Assembly (NCBI GenBank): GCA_044224315.1
Contig: JBGAKR010000006.1
Coordinates: forward strand, 190,608 to 254,607
Origin: JAGXTF01 sp044224315
Lineage (GTDB): Bacteria > Bacteroidota > Bacteroidia > NS11-12g > UBA955
Reading direction: 5' to 3'
Length of the DNA: 64,000 nucleotides
The notes beneath the pieces are model-generated. The model did no database searches. It was not told the DNA's origin and was given only the letters and a program-made list of their open reading frames with translations. Positions 53,509-61,998 of this stretch are shown piece after piece. The stretch's first letter is position 1. Each line of letters begins with the position of its first letter. The position numbers were made by a program, and so were the translations under genes.

Positions 53509-54531
53509 ATGAATAAACCTTTATTCTTTGCCCTATCCATTATTCTGTTGTCGCTGGCCTGCACCAATGCCAAAAAATTCACATCCATACGGACGGTGTA
53601 CGACAAGGATGCCCAAATGCGCCCAGGAGCTCCGGTGGCTTTTGGGGTGGTGGCCCAGCATAAAAACGGCAAAAAAATTATTACCAAAGGCTATTTAAAA
53701 GGCAAATACAAAATCGATAATTATGAAGTACAGGTTATAGGTGGCTGGCAGGATGGGGGTGTTATTTTTATTGATACCGCCGAAGATCGCAATGTGAATC
53801 GCAGTGTAAAAGTGATTGTGAATCCGGTAAAACGCAGTTCTTTAAAAGATAGCTTTGAATTTAAACTCAATTATGAAGGAATCGTTACCTGGAATTTTAG
53901 TGGTGAAACCGGCGAAAATGGCGATTCGAAAGGCAGCAGGGTATTGCCCATCCGCATTGGTGGCACAGCCCTGGCCAGCGGCAAAGACGGAGAAGCTGGC
54001 AAAGATGGCAGTTCGGCTTTGAGTGTAAACCTATATGTTTTTAAAGTAAGTGATTCTGATTTTTACCGCAATTTTGGCTATGATTTATATGCTGTAAAAT
54101 GCACCGGAATGAACGGGGGCGTAGATAAATTTACGTTTGTTGCCCAGAAATATGGCAAACTGATTTTAAAATTAAATGGAGGCGATGGGGGTGTGGGAGG
54201 CAACGGCGGGCCTGGTCCGGATGGCTATGATGCCGAAAACAATAAATCGGCCGGAGACGGTAAAGATGGAGGGATGGGCGGTACCGGCGGCAATGGTGGC
54301 AATGGAGGAAATGTGAAAATATTTTTGGATTCAAGTGCCAGTGATTTTGTGAATTATTTAGAAGTACAAAACCATGGCGGAAAAGGTGGGCTGGGTGGAA
54401 AAGGCGGTGCAGCCGGACAAGGCGGAAAACCAGGTGGATACAATGGCAGAGCCGGAGCCAATGGACACAATGGCAACAATGGAATAAGTGGAAATAAACC
54501 CGAAATTGTAATTGATTACGTGCGTTTTTAA
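53509..54531 (+). CDS. Lipoprotein with collagen-like Gly-rich region
   Basis: 340 residues. Signal peptide with lipobox SLAC (Cys18). Residues about 19-140 form a beta-rich domain; residues about 140-165 (GETGENGDSKGS, GKDGEAGKDGSS) and 225-330 (GGDGGVGGNGGPGPDG, GGKGGLGGKGGAAGQGG) are Gly-X-Y and GG-rich repeats, similar in style to bacterial collagen-like and Gly-rich surface proteins. A short globular part lies between. It probably decorates the cell surface. The gene stands alone and faces the Yip1 gene across a bidirectional terminator. Confidence 0.78.
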   Translation: MNKPLFFALSIILLSLACTNAKKFTSIRTVYDKDAQMRPGAPVAFGVVAQHKNGKKIITKGYLKGKYKIDNYEVQVIGGWQDGGVIFIDTAEDRNVNRSVKVIVNPVKRSSLKDSFEFKLNYEGIVTWNFSGETGENGDSKGSRVLPIRIGGTALASGKDGEAGKDGSSALSVNLYVFKVSDSDFYRNFGYDLYAVKCTGMNGGVDKFTFVAQKYGKLILKLNGGDGGVGGNGGPGPDGYDAENNKSAGDGKDGGMGGTGGNGGNGGNVKIFLDSSASDFVNYLEVQNHGGKGGLGGKGGAAGQGGKPGGYNGRAGANGHNGNNGISGNKPEIVIDYVRF

Positions 54532-54552
54532 GGCATAAAATAAATAAAAAAA

Positions 54553-54583
54553 AGCCTGGTTTTTGAAGCCAGACTTTTTTTTG
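54553..54583. terminator. Bidirectional terminator between convergent genes
   Basis: AGCCTGG (54553-54559) with CCAGACT (54569-54575), A run before and T run after. On the minus strand the one mismatch becomes a G-U pair, so it fits the Yip1 gene slightly better. Confidence 0.75.
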
Positions 54584-54597
54584 GAGTAATTATATTT

Positions 54598-55236
54598 TCA
54601 TTGTTTTAATACATCTTTAAGGGCGTCTGCCGCTTCCTGGGCGCTGATTTTAGCAGGGTCGGAAAAAAACATAGCCAGAATTAAGGATAAAATTAAACCT
54701 ACCACAACGGTAACTACTATGATTACCAAAAGGCTTACTACAAAATAGGCTACCCTTTGCGATTCGGGGGTATTTTTCATTACCGGCATGCCCTGGTATA
54801 ATAAAACCAATCCATAGATGGCGCCAATTAAACCCAGCAATGCCAGCGCAGGGATTACATTAAATATGCCACAAACCCAGGCGGGGGTATAAGCAAAAAC
54901 CACCAGGCGGATGGATTTATTGAGGTCTTTCTCCGATTGAAAATTCGGCGCCAGCATATCAATCACATAGCCGGATATGAAAATACCCAAAAGTCCGCCA
55001 ATGAGCTGCACTAGGCCATTGTGTAAACCCCAGCTAAAACTGCGGATTTGGCCCACAAAGGGTATGGAATAGCCTACAATGCCTATGCCTATGACCGTGG
55101 CCACGGCCCCGATGAGGATCAGGGGCAATGCGTAGGAGATAATGGTGTCTTTGGCAGAAACATCCTCAGCCCGTATGGTTTCCCATTCGGTTTTGGGCTG
55201 GGTGATAATGTTTTTTGCCCTGTCAATGATATTCAT
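54598..55236 (-). CDS. Yip1 family membrane protein
   Basis: 212 residues. The N-terminus MNIIDRAKNIITQPKTEWETI is the characteristic soluble start of bacterial Yip1-domain proteins; it is followed by about five membrane helices (ISYALPLILIGAVATVIGIGIVGY, LIGGLLGIFISGYVIDML, FAYTPAWVCGIFNVIPALALLG, YFVVSLLVIIVVTVVVGLIL). The function is unknown. Gln- and Ala-rich cytosolic tail. Confidence 0.87.
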   Translation of the reverse strand: MNIIDRAKNIITQPKTEWETIRAEDVSAKDTIISYALPLILIGAVATVIGIGIVGYSIPFVGQIRSFSWGLHNGLVQLIGGLLGIFISGYVIDMLAPNFQSEKDLNKSIRLVVFAYTPAWVCGIFNVIPALALLGLIGAIYGLVLLYQGMPVMKNTPESQRVAYFVVSLLVIIVVTVVVGLILSLILAMFFSDPAKISAQEAADALKDVLKQ

Positions 55237-55634
55237 GTTTTTCGGTTTTGGAATACAAGGTTAAAACAGATTTTTCGGATTATGGCAAATTTGGACCATA
55301 AATTTGTAGTAATTTTACTAATATTTTTAGGGTAAGGTGCTAAGCCAAAATCCGCTGATTCGCGCGTGCAGGGAGTCTTAACGTGAATTCAATGGAAGTT
55401 TTCGAATGTTTATTCAGTGTGACGAAAAAGTTAAATCCAGGTTAAGTGTCAGAGTATGCTAATATGGATACTATTGCGAATAATGTCTTCTCATTGAGTG
55501 CAAATGGACAGATGGGCCATAAAACCAATCAATTATTGTGTTGGGTTTGAATTTGATTTTCTATTTTAGGGATTTCCGATGTCTGAAATCGGATTATGGA
55601 TAACAGATATAAGAATTCCGTGGAACCGGAACGG
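55237..55634. other. 398-bp intergenic stretch
   Basis: No gene. 55574-55608 is a short GAT-periodic heptamer stretch (TTCCGAT, GTCTGAA, ATCGGAT, TATGGAT, AACAGAT), related to 52597-52830. Otherwise nothing seen. Confidence 0.5.
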
Positions 55635-56273
55635 TCAAACAATGCGGTTATTGATGGCTTTTGCTACTGCTTCCGTACCAGAATTTACGTGTAATTTCTC
55701 AAAAATGTGTTGGATATGGGTATTTACGGTTGTACGTGAAATGCTACATTTATCTGCAATCATTTTATAACTGTAACCCTCCACCAATAGCGATAATATT
55801 TCCTGTTCTCTTTGGGTTAAATGAAATTGCTCCAGGCTGGTTTTCTTATTTTTGGTTTGCATGAGGAGCAGTACTTTTTTTGCAATACTGGGTGTCATGG
55901 GGGCACCCCCGTTGCAAACTTCGTCAATGGCATTTACCAGATCGGAGAGTGTTGCTTTTTTTAATATATATCCATCGGCACCGGCGCAGATGCTATCAAA
56001 AATTTTATCATCATCCTCAAAAATGGTTTGCATTAATATTTTTAAATCGGGGAATTGCGTTCTTAACAACCTTACACCTTCAATTCCATTCACAAATGGC
56101 ATATCAATATCCATCAAAACTACATCGGGGCGTAAGTCTTTCACGTTTTCCACCACATTTCGGCAATCATTAAAAGTACCAATGCACACAAGGCCCTCTG
56201 ATAGGTTCACCAGCATTTCCAAACCCTCGCGTCGGCTTTTGTTGTCATCAAATATGGCGATTCTTTTTTTCAC
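55635..56273 (-). CDS. NarL/LuxR-type response regulator
   Basis: 212 residues. Receiver domain with the acidic pair at 9-10 and phosphoacceptor Asp55 (VVLMDIDMP), then the LuxR HTH at about 148-205: LTQREQEILSLLVEGYSYK, MIADKCSISRTTVNTHIQ, IFEKLHV. It should be phosphorylated by the kinase 80 bp upstream (56354-59395) and bind DNA as a dimer. Same strand, order kinase then regulator, so an operon. Confidence 0.93.
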   Translation of the reverse strand: MKKRIAIFDDNKSRREGLEMLVNLSEGLVCIGTFNDCRNVVENVKDLRPDVVLMDIDMPFVNGIEGVRLLRTQFPDLKILMQTIFEDDDKIFDSICAGADGYILKKATLSDLVNAIDEVCNGGAPMTPSIAKKVLLLMQTKNKKTSLEQFHLTQREQEILSLLVEGYSYKMIADKCSISRTTVNTHIQHIFEKLHVNSGTEAVAKAINNRIV

Positions 56274-56353
56274 TCCAGTTCGTTACAAATTTATACTGCT
56301 ATTCTTTAAAATTGTATCCTAAATTATCACTATAAACGACTTTAAATTGTATG

Positions 56354-59300
56354 TTATTTTCGAAGTGGGACTTGTAAAAATATTTTAGTTCCCATTTCCG
56401 GTGCCGAATTAATATTAAAATTACCACCCAGGTCTTGCGCTCTTTTTCGCATATTGTATAATCCGTTTCCTTCTTTCTCATTCTGCAATTGGCGGGGGTC
56501 AAAACCTACACCATCATCTATAATTTCCATGATTAAATCATTTTTTTCGATTTGTATTACAGTCGATATTTTTGTACAATGGGCATATTTTGCGGCATTA
56601 TTTACAGCTTCTTTAAAGATCAAATATAAATTTTTCCGTTGGTTTAAGTCAATGGCAATATCTGGTAATTGGCTGTTTTCGGTAATGGTAAATTGGAAGT
56701 CTCTGGCTTCTGATAAGCCTATACCAAAGTTTCGCATGCGGTTAATAATATTGTGTAATTGATCGTTTTTAGTATTCACAGCCCATACAATATCACTCAT
56801 AGATTCTAAAACCTGCATGGTGTTTTGGTTGATTTTTTCCAGAACCAATTTAACCTGGGTGTTATCAATATGCATTTTAGATGCAGCCTCACTATACATG
56901 GAAATGCTGCTTAAAGTGGAGCCCAATTCATCGTGCAAGTCCGAGGCAATTCGATTGCGAACCTGTAAAACTTTTAATTGCTGGTGTAATCTGTATCTGT
57001 AAAGCAGGTATAAAGTTACCCCTAAAAACAGAAAAACCAAAATGCGGAAAAGCCAGGTTTGATACCAGGCAGGCAATACCTGAATTTGAATTTTAATACC
57101 TTGTGTATTCCATACCCCATCGCTGTTAGTGCCGGCTACATGCAGGGTATAAATGCCAGGGGAGAGATTGGTAAATGTTGCCTCGTTTTTAGGGCTCGGG
57201 GCCGACCACTCATCATTGAAACCCAATAGGCGGTATTTATATAGTTTATTCGCCCGACTTCTAAATTCAAGGGTGGCAAATTTGATGGTGAAATTATTTT
57301 GTTGCGGATTTAATATAATTTTATCAGCAAAATTAATAGGCGCCAACAGCACATCTTTAGCTGATTTCCAGTTTACTGCCGTGCCTGAAAAACTGAGTTC
57401 TGTAAAGGCCATTGGCACAGCTGCTTGCCGTTTGGTTACTTCACCGGGTGAAAAAAATACACTTCCCTCCATACCACCAAAAAGCAAGTTACCCTTATTG
57501 AGCTTAAGCATTTCATGCCGATTAAATTCATCTCCGGGAAGCCCGTCTTCTTGGGTAAAATTCTGTACCACATGGGTATTGGGGTTAAAACAGGTTATAC
57601 CCTTATTAGTGCTAAACCACAAATTGTGATCGATTCCCACGGCCAGCCTATAAATTACCGAGTTAGAAAGCCCGTGGTTTTCATTATATATTTTTATTTT
57701 TTCATCTATTAAATTAAATTCAATTAATCCATATCCGTTGCTGCCTATCCACATTTTCTTTTGGGGCTGAACCGGATCGTTTTCAATGCAATACAGGTCT
57801 TTGCTTAATATACTGTTTTTTTGTTGGTTCCAGGTTTCAAATTTTTCGGTTTTGGTATCAAATCTAACCAAGCCCAGGGTGGTTACCAGCCATAATCGTT
57901 TCAAATCATCCATACAGGCCTGCGAAACAACTCCTTCATCGCCATAATTTCTGGGCAATGGAATTAGGTATTTTTTCGCAATCATGCCGGTTTCGGCATT
58001 TATTTTATAAATATAAGTATGAGTTGGGTCAACGGTTTCAAAAATCCAGAGTTGATTCTTGGGATCGCAATACAACACTGCACCCGAATACCCTTGACGT
58101 ATAGTAGGAAATTCGGTAATACGGTGGGTTTTAAGGTTGTATTTAACCAGGTATAATCGCTGATTGCTTGCCTGGTATGGGCAAAACCAGTAATTGCTTT
58201 GCTGGTCTTTGCAAGATGAATGATAAGTCAGTTGTATGTCGGCAGTTGGAAAATTTTTCAGCGTATCCATAAAGGGTTGACATACTTTTAATGTGGTATG
58301 AAAGGCATTTTGATTTCCGATTTTTGGAATGGTTTTAAATCTCTGTTTTCTTAGGTCTGTTTTATAAATACCCCATCCTTTAGAAGGATGCCAGAGTATA
58401 TCATTCCGGTCTAAAAATGGGTGTGTCATAGACCGTTGCAATGTTCCTTCTCCATTATCATAGAGGGGTCTGAAACTATGGGTTTCTACATTTAATAAAT
58501 GCGGAACTAAATTAATGAATACGTGTATCTCATTGGAAGTTAAGGCGCTGAATTGAATTTCGGTTGAGGTAAACTTTTCTACCAAATCTTGTTTATAAGT
58601 AATTTTCTTTTTTAAAATATCAAATTCATAATAGTGCTGATTTTGTAGAATAAAAACCTTATTTAGATACAATTCCATATTCAATAATTGGCTGTTTTGA
58701 AAGCAATTGGCGCCCAGTTTCAAATCGGCACATGTATATGTTACTTCAGCCCATTTTTGCTGGGAGGCAGTGTATTTCCATTGAAAAATAGTTTCTGTGC
58801 TTGCAAACCAAATACTGCCATCAGCAAAAAGCTTGCTATCATATATTTCGGTGTTATAATCTATTCTAAGTTTGGGATTTACCTGTTCTTTATTATAATT
58901 GAGTATTTCGCTGCAGGTATTGGATATAGAGGTTACGCTGTAATCGTTTATTTTATGTTTTATTTCATACAGCATCAAGTTATTTGCATATTGAATCAAT
59001 AGCCGTTGGTGATTGAAATCAATACGATTTACAAAGGTTTTTATGCCATTAAACGCATAAAAACGTTCTTTCTTTTTGTCGAATAAATATACCCCATTCT
59101 TTAATGTACCTACCCAAAAATTGCCAAATTCATCTTCTAACAGCTGGGTAATATGGTTTTCGGGCAATGAATAAGCATCCTGAACGTTGTTTTTATACAC
59201 CGTAACCTGGTATCCGTCATACCGGTTTAAGCCATCTTTGGTGGCGAACCACATAAACCCCTCTTTATCCTGCATTACATCTAACACCATGCCCTGCGAA

Positions 59301-59395
59301 AGGCCTTGTCTGATGCTAAACCATTCGCCAGGTGACTGGATAGAGGGTATAGACTGCGCGATTAAACTGCCGTTCAATCCCAGTGCAATTGCCAA
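56354..59395 (-). CDS. Reg-propeller sensor histidine kinase (two-component regulator propeller, Y_Y_Y, HisKA_3)
   Basis: 1013 residues from a TTG. Fourteen-bladed-type two-component regulator propellers in the first about 680 residues (QDKEGFMWFATKDGLNRYDGY, EDEFGNFWVGTLKNGVYLFD, PSKGWGIYKTDLRKQR), then Y_Y_Y (about 690-785), one membrane helix (WLFRILVFLFLGVTLYLLYRY), a HisKA_3 with His about 821 (SDLHDELGSTLSSISMYSE), and HATPase (FKEAVNNAAKYA, IIDDGVGFDPRQL, GNGLYNMRKRA). No receiver is fused. The signal sequence runs upstream of the TTG (IKRCILILL in frame) with no ATG, GTG or TTG, so the true start is probably an atypical codon near 59419. A periplasmic sensor for poly- or oligosaccharide-type ligands is typical of the family. 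Confidence 0.9.
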   Translation of the reverse strand: MAIALGLNGSLIAQSIPSIQSPGEWFSIRQGLSQGMVLDVMQDKEGFMWFATKDGLNRYDGYQVTVYKNNVQDAYSLPENHITQLLEDEFGNFWVGTLKNGVYLFDKKKERFYAFNGIKTFVNRIDFNHQRLLIQYANNLMLYEIKHKINDYSVTSISNTCSEILNYNKEQVNPKLRIDYNTEIYDSKLFADGSIWFASTETIFQWKYTASQQKWAEVTYTCADLKLGANCFQNSQLLNMELYLNKVFILQNQHYYEFDILKKKITYKQDLVEKFTSTEIQFSALTSNEIHVFINLVPHLLNVETHSFRPLYDNGEGTLQRSMTHPFLDRNDILWHPSKGWGIYKTDLRKQRFKTIPKIGNQNAFHTTLKVCQPFMDTLKNFPTADIQLTYHSSCKDQQSNYWFCPYQASNQRLYLVKYNLKTHRITEFPTIRQGYSGAVLYCDPKNQLWIFETVDPTHTYIYKINAETGMIAKKYLIPLPRNYGDEGVVSQACMDDLKRLWLVTTLGLVRFDTKTEKFETWNQQKNSILSKDLYCIENDPVQPQKKMWIGSNGYGLIEFNLIDEKIKIYNENHGLSNSVIYRLAVGIDHNLWFSTNKGITCFNPNTHVVQNFTQEDGLPGDEFNRHEMLKLNKGNLLFGGMEGSVFFSPGEVTKRQAAVPMAFTELSFSGTAVNWKSAKDVLLAPINFADKIILNPQQNNFTIKFATLEFRSRANKLYKYRLLGFNDEWSAPSPKNEATFTNLSPGIYTLHVAGTNSDGVWNTQGIKIQIQVLPAWYQTWLFRILVFLFLGVTLYLLYRYRLHQQLKVLQVRNRIASDLHDELGSTLSSISMYSEAASKMHIDNTQVKLVLEKINQNTMQVLESMSDIVWAVNTKNDQLHNIINRMRNFGIGLSEARDFQFTITENSQLPDIAIDLNQRKNLYLIFKEAVNNAAKYAHCTKISTVIQIEKNDLIMEIIDDGVGFDPRQLQNEKEGNGLYNMRKRAQDLGGNFNINSAPEMGTKIFLQVPLRK

Positions 59396-59592
59396 TAATA
59401 TGAGAATACAACGTTTGATGGCGGAATGGTTTAAAGGCGAAATTAGGGATTTTACGTCTTTGGCTTTTCAATATCCTGCAAATTCATGATACGCAACTGG
59501 GTATCTTCATATAATTACCCCGATTTCATTACTATTCAGGATTTTATTCTAATTGAATCGCAATCAATTTTGTAAGCATAAAACTCAATAAA

Positions 59593-61404
59593 ATGAAAAC
59601 CAGAATTACAACTTTCAAATTCAGTATTGCGGCGTTATTAGCGCTGTTTAACTATTCTGTCTATGCACAAATACCATCTTGTATTTCAAAAAAAGGGCTG
59701 GTACTGTACATGCCATTTAACAATAATGCGAATGATATTAGCGGAAAAAACAACCATGGAACTGCCTCCAATGTCAAATATGTAACCGACCGTTTGGGCA
59801 ATTACAATGCGGCGGCTTATATAAACAGAGACTTGGCGGCGTATGTAGAGGTTCCCAATTCTGCCTCTCTTAATTTTGGAAAAGGAACCTACAATTTTTG
59901 GATTAATGGAAATGGTACAAACTGTTCTTTTATTGAAAGAATAGACTGGGCCGATGCCCACAATGGTACCATAAGGGTAGGGGGGTACGCAGATCAGCTT
60001 GTATACACCGTTAAGTATGCATCTAATGCCTGTGCTTTTGGCAGCGGAACGAATACATCTGGAACAAAAGTTGTACCTTTTCTTGACCTGAAATGGCACA
60101 TGATTACGCTGGTTTATGGCGATTCTCAAACCTATATATATTTAGATTGTAAATTAATTATGAAAAATGAAATGAACACGATTTATGCCGATAGCTGTCC
60201 CAGCAGTTTGCAAATAGGTAGAAGATGTAACGCAGACCCGCAGCGATACCTGGGCGCAATTGATGATATTGGAATTTGGAACCGGATGTTGGATACCAAT
60301 GAAATTAAAACAATTTTTAATGCCTCTGGAATTCAAATAATAAATAAAAATGTGACACTGAGACCGGGCGAAAAATTTACATTGAAAAATAAAACCTACA
60401 GTTTACCCGGGGTTTATAGCGATACCGTGAATGTAAATGGAGGGGGTATTTGTGCCAGAATTACTTATTACAAAGTTTCATTTATGAATGTAAGTAATCG
60501 TTTTCCGGTGAATGGATTGGCGGCCCACTGGCCATTTAACGACAGCGCCAGGGATGAAAGTGGCAACCGAAACCATGGCAAACCTTCTAATGTGGTATAT
60601 ACAACAGACCGGTTTGGAAATCCGAATGGGGCTTTTCATTTTGATCCGGCCAAACTATCGAATATCGAAATTCCAAATTCACCTTCATTAAACAGCGGTG
60701 CAGGCAATTATAATGTGTGGTTCAGAACCCCCATGGGCAATTTGCGTTGCTTAATGTCAAAGGTAAATTTTACCAATCCGGATAATGAGGTAATTCATTT
60801 GTATATTAACTCTACCCAGGCTTTGGGGCTGGTAAGTTATGGCAATAAAAGTTGCAGAAATGGTGCATGGCTAGCCAATGGAAGCAAAAACGTAAACCCC
60901 AATGATTCGCAATGGCACATGTTTACAATGGTGTATGGCGATTCTCAAACTGCAATTTATTTCGATGGGGTGTTCAATAACCGCATTAAAACCCCGGGTT
61001 TAAGAGCCGATAGTTGTGGGGCAAATATTCAGATTGGCAGGCATAGGAGTGACGGACCCAGGTATTTTTACGGAGATTTGGACGATATTTCAATCTGGAG
61101 CCGCATGTTGGATTCGAATGAGATAAAATCGCTATTTTTTACCTATCCATTAAACATAAAAAACAGAGTCGAAAAAACGATTCATATTTATCCAAATCCT
61201 ACCCACGGAAAATTCACCATTGCAACAGGCGATAATGAAAAATACAGGGTAGAGGTGAGGGATATAAATGGCCGGATTCTGCATTTTCAGAACAACGTGC
61301 AAAGTGGAAGTACTGTTGATTTTAAAGGCATTGCAGGTATTTACATAGTAAACATGTATGCTACCGATGGAAAACAATACCGCGCCAGGTTGGTGATGGA
61401 GTAA
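59593..61404 (+). CDS. Secreted protein with two LamG domains and T9SS sorting domain
   Basis: 603 residues. Signal peptide MKTRITTFKFSIAALLALFNYSVYA. Two LamG/concanavalin-like domains, about 30-245 and 310-510, each with the pattern LVLYMPFNNNANDISG / LAAHWPFNDSARDESG, then VPNSASLNFG / IPNSPSLNSG, and closing with DIGIWNRMLDTNEI / DISIWSRMLDSNEI, so the gene grew by duplication. Between them lies a short Ig-like linker. Residues about 525-603 are a Por sorting domain (IYPNPTHGKFTIA; GIYIVNMYATDGK). Divergent from the kinase, so it may be a target of that system. Confidence 0.9.
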   Translation: MKTRITTFKFSIAALLALFNYSVYAQIPSCISKKGLVLYMPFNNNANDISGKNNHGTASNVKYVTDRLGNYNAAAYINRDLAAYVEVPNSASLNFGKGTYNFWINGNGTNCSFIERIDWADAHNGTIRVGGYADQLVYTVKYASNACAFGSGTNTSGTKVVPFLDLKWHMITLVYGDSQTYIYLDCKLIMKNEMNTIYADSCPSSLQIGRRCNADPQRYLGAIDDIGIWNRMLDTNEIKTIFNASGIQIINKNVTLRPGEKFTLKNKTYSLPGVYSDTVNVNGGGICARITYYKVSFMNVSNRFPVNGLAAHWPFNDSARDESGNRNHGKPSNVVYTTDRFGNPNGAFHFDPAKLSNIEIPNSPSLNSGAGNYNVWFRTPMGNLRCLMSKVNFTNPDNEVIHLYINSTQALGLVSYGNKSCRNGAWLANGSKNVNPNDSQWHMFTMVYGDSQTAIYFDGVFNNRIKTPGLRADSCGANIQIGRHRSDGPRYFYGDLDDISIWSRMLDSNEIKSLFFTYPLNIKNRVEKTIHIYPNPTHGKFTIATGDNEKYRVEVRDINGRILHFQNNVQSGSTVDFKGIAGIYIVNMYATDGKQYRARLVME

Positions 61405-61416
61405 CGCTGTTTAAAT

Positions 61417-61600
61417 GGATATCGGATATCAGATATCTGATATCTGATATCCGATATCCGATATCCGCGATCCAAGATCCACCATCTGATATCCGATTCC
61501 CCACATCTAATTAAATGGGCGGACGGCTGTTTCCGATATCCAAGATCCGATATCCGCCATCCGCAATCGGCTGTTCGTCGGCTGCCTTTCGGCTGCTTCA
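61417..61600 (+). repeat. Heptamer tract of GATATC type
   Basis: 61417-61500 is twelve uninterrupted 7-bp units nearly all ending in ATC (GGATATC, AGATATC, TGATATC, CGATATC and variants). A second tract at about 61531-61600 continues with CGATATC, CAAGATC, CGCCATC, CGCAATC, and then GGCTG-type units that are the reverse complement of parts of 52597-52830. Confidence 0.85.
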
Positions 61601-61609
61601 ACATCTGTC

Positions 61610-61650
61610 CAAAAGAAATTTGTTTTTCTCGGAAAAACAAATTTCTTTTG
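61610..61650. other. Perfect 19-bp hairpin
   Basis: Arms 61610-61628 and 61632-61650, fully complementary, 3-nt loop TCG. There is no T tract of terminator type after it, but each arm has its own T/A run. It lies between the last T9SS gene and the recombinase. Confidence 0.75.
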
Positions 61651-61770
61651 AAATACTGCCCACTCGATTTTTCAATTATAGATAAACACTTATGCAGACT
61701 GGGTTTTAGGGAGGTTTTGTAATTATGCTATGGGACTGAAGGGGCGGAGCTTTGCCCAAAGGGCAAAGCA

Positions 61771-61826
61771 GTTAGGAGTTAGTAGTTAAGAGTTAGGAGT
61801 TGGGACGCGGGCTAGAGTTTAGAGTG
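61771..61826 (+). repeat. Heptamer array GTTAGGA type
   Basis: GTTAGGA, GTTAGTA, GTTAAGA, GTTAGGA, GTTGGGA (61771-61805), then TAGAGTT and TAGAGTG from 61813. Upstream at 61741-61770 a GGGCAAAGC-type palindrome (TTTGCCC...GGGCAAA) is seen. Confidence 0.8.
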
Positions 61827-61998
61827 GAGAGGCTTGCTCTCCATCGCGAGTTATAACCTCGAGAAAAGGACGCGGGCAAGCGTTTAATTCGCGATTGGGA
61901 CGTGGGCGAGAGTTTGCAGTAATATTTGGGATGGAATTTAAATCACTGTCAATTATTCATATACTTGTAATAATATTTATGTTTAAAAAAATAACATT

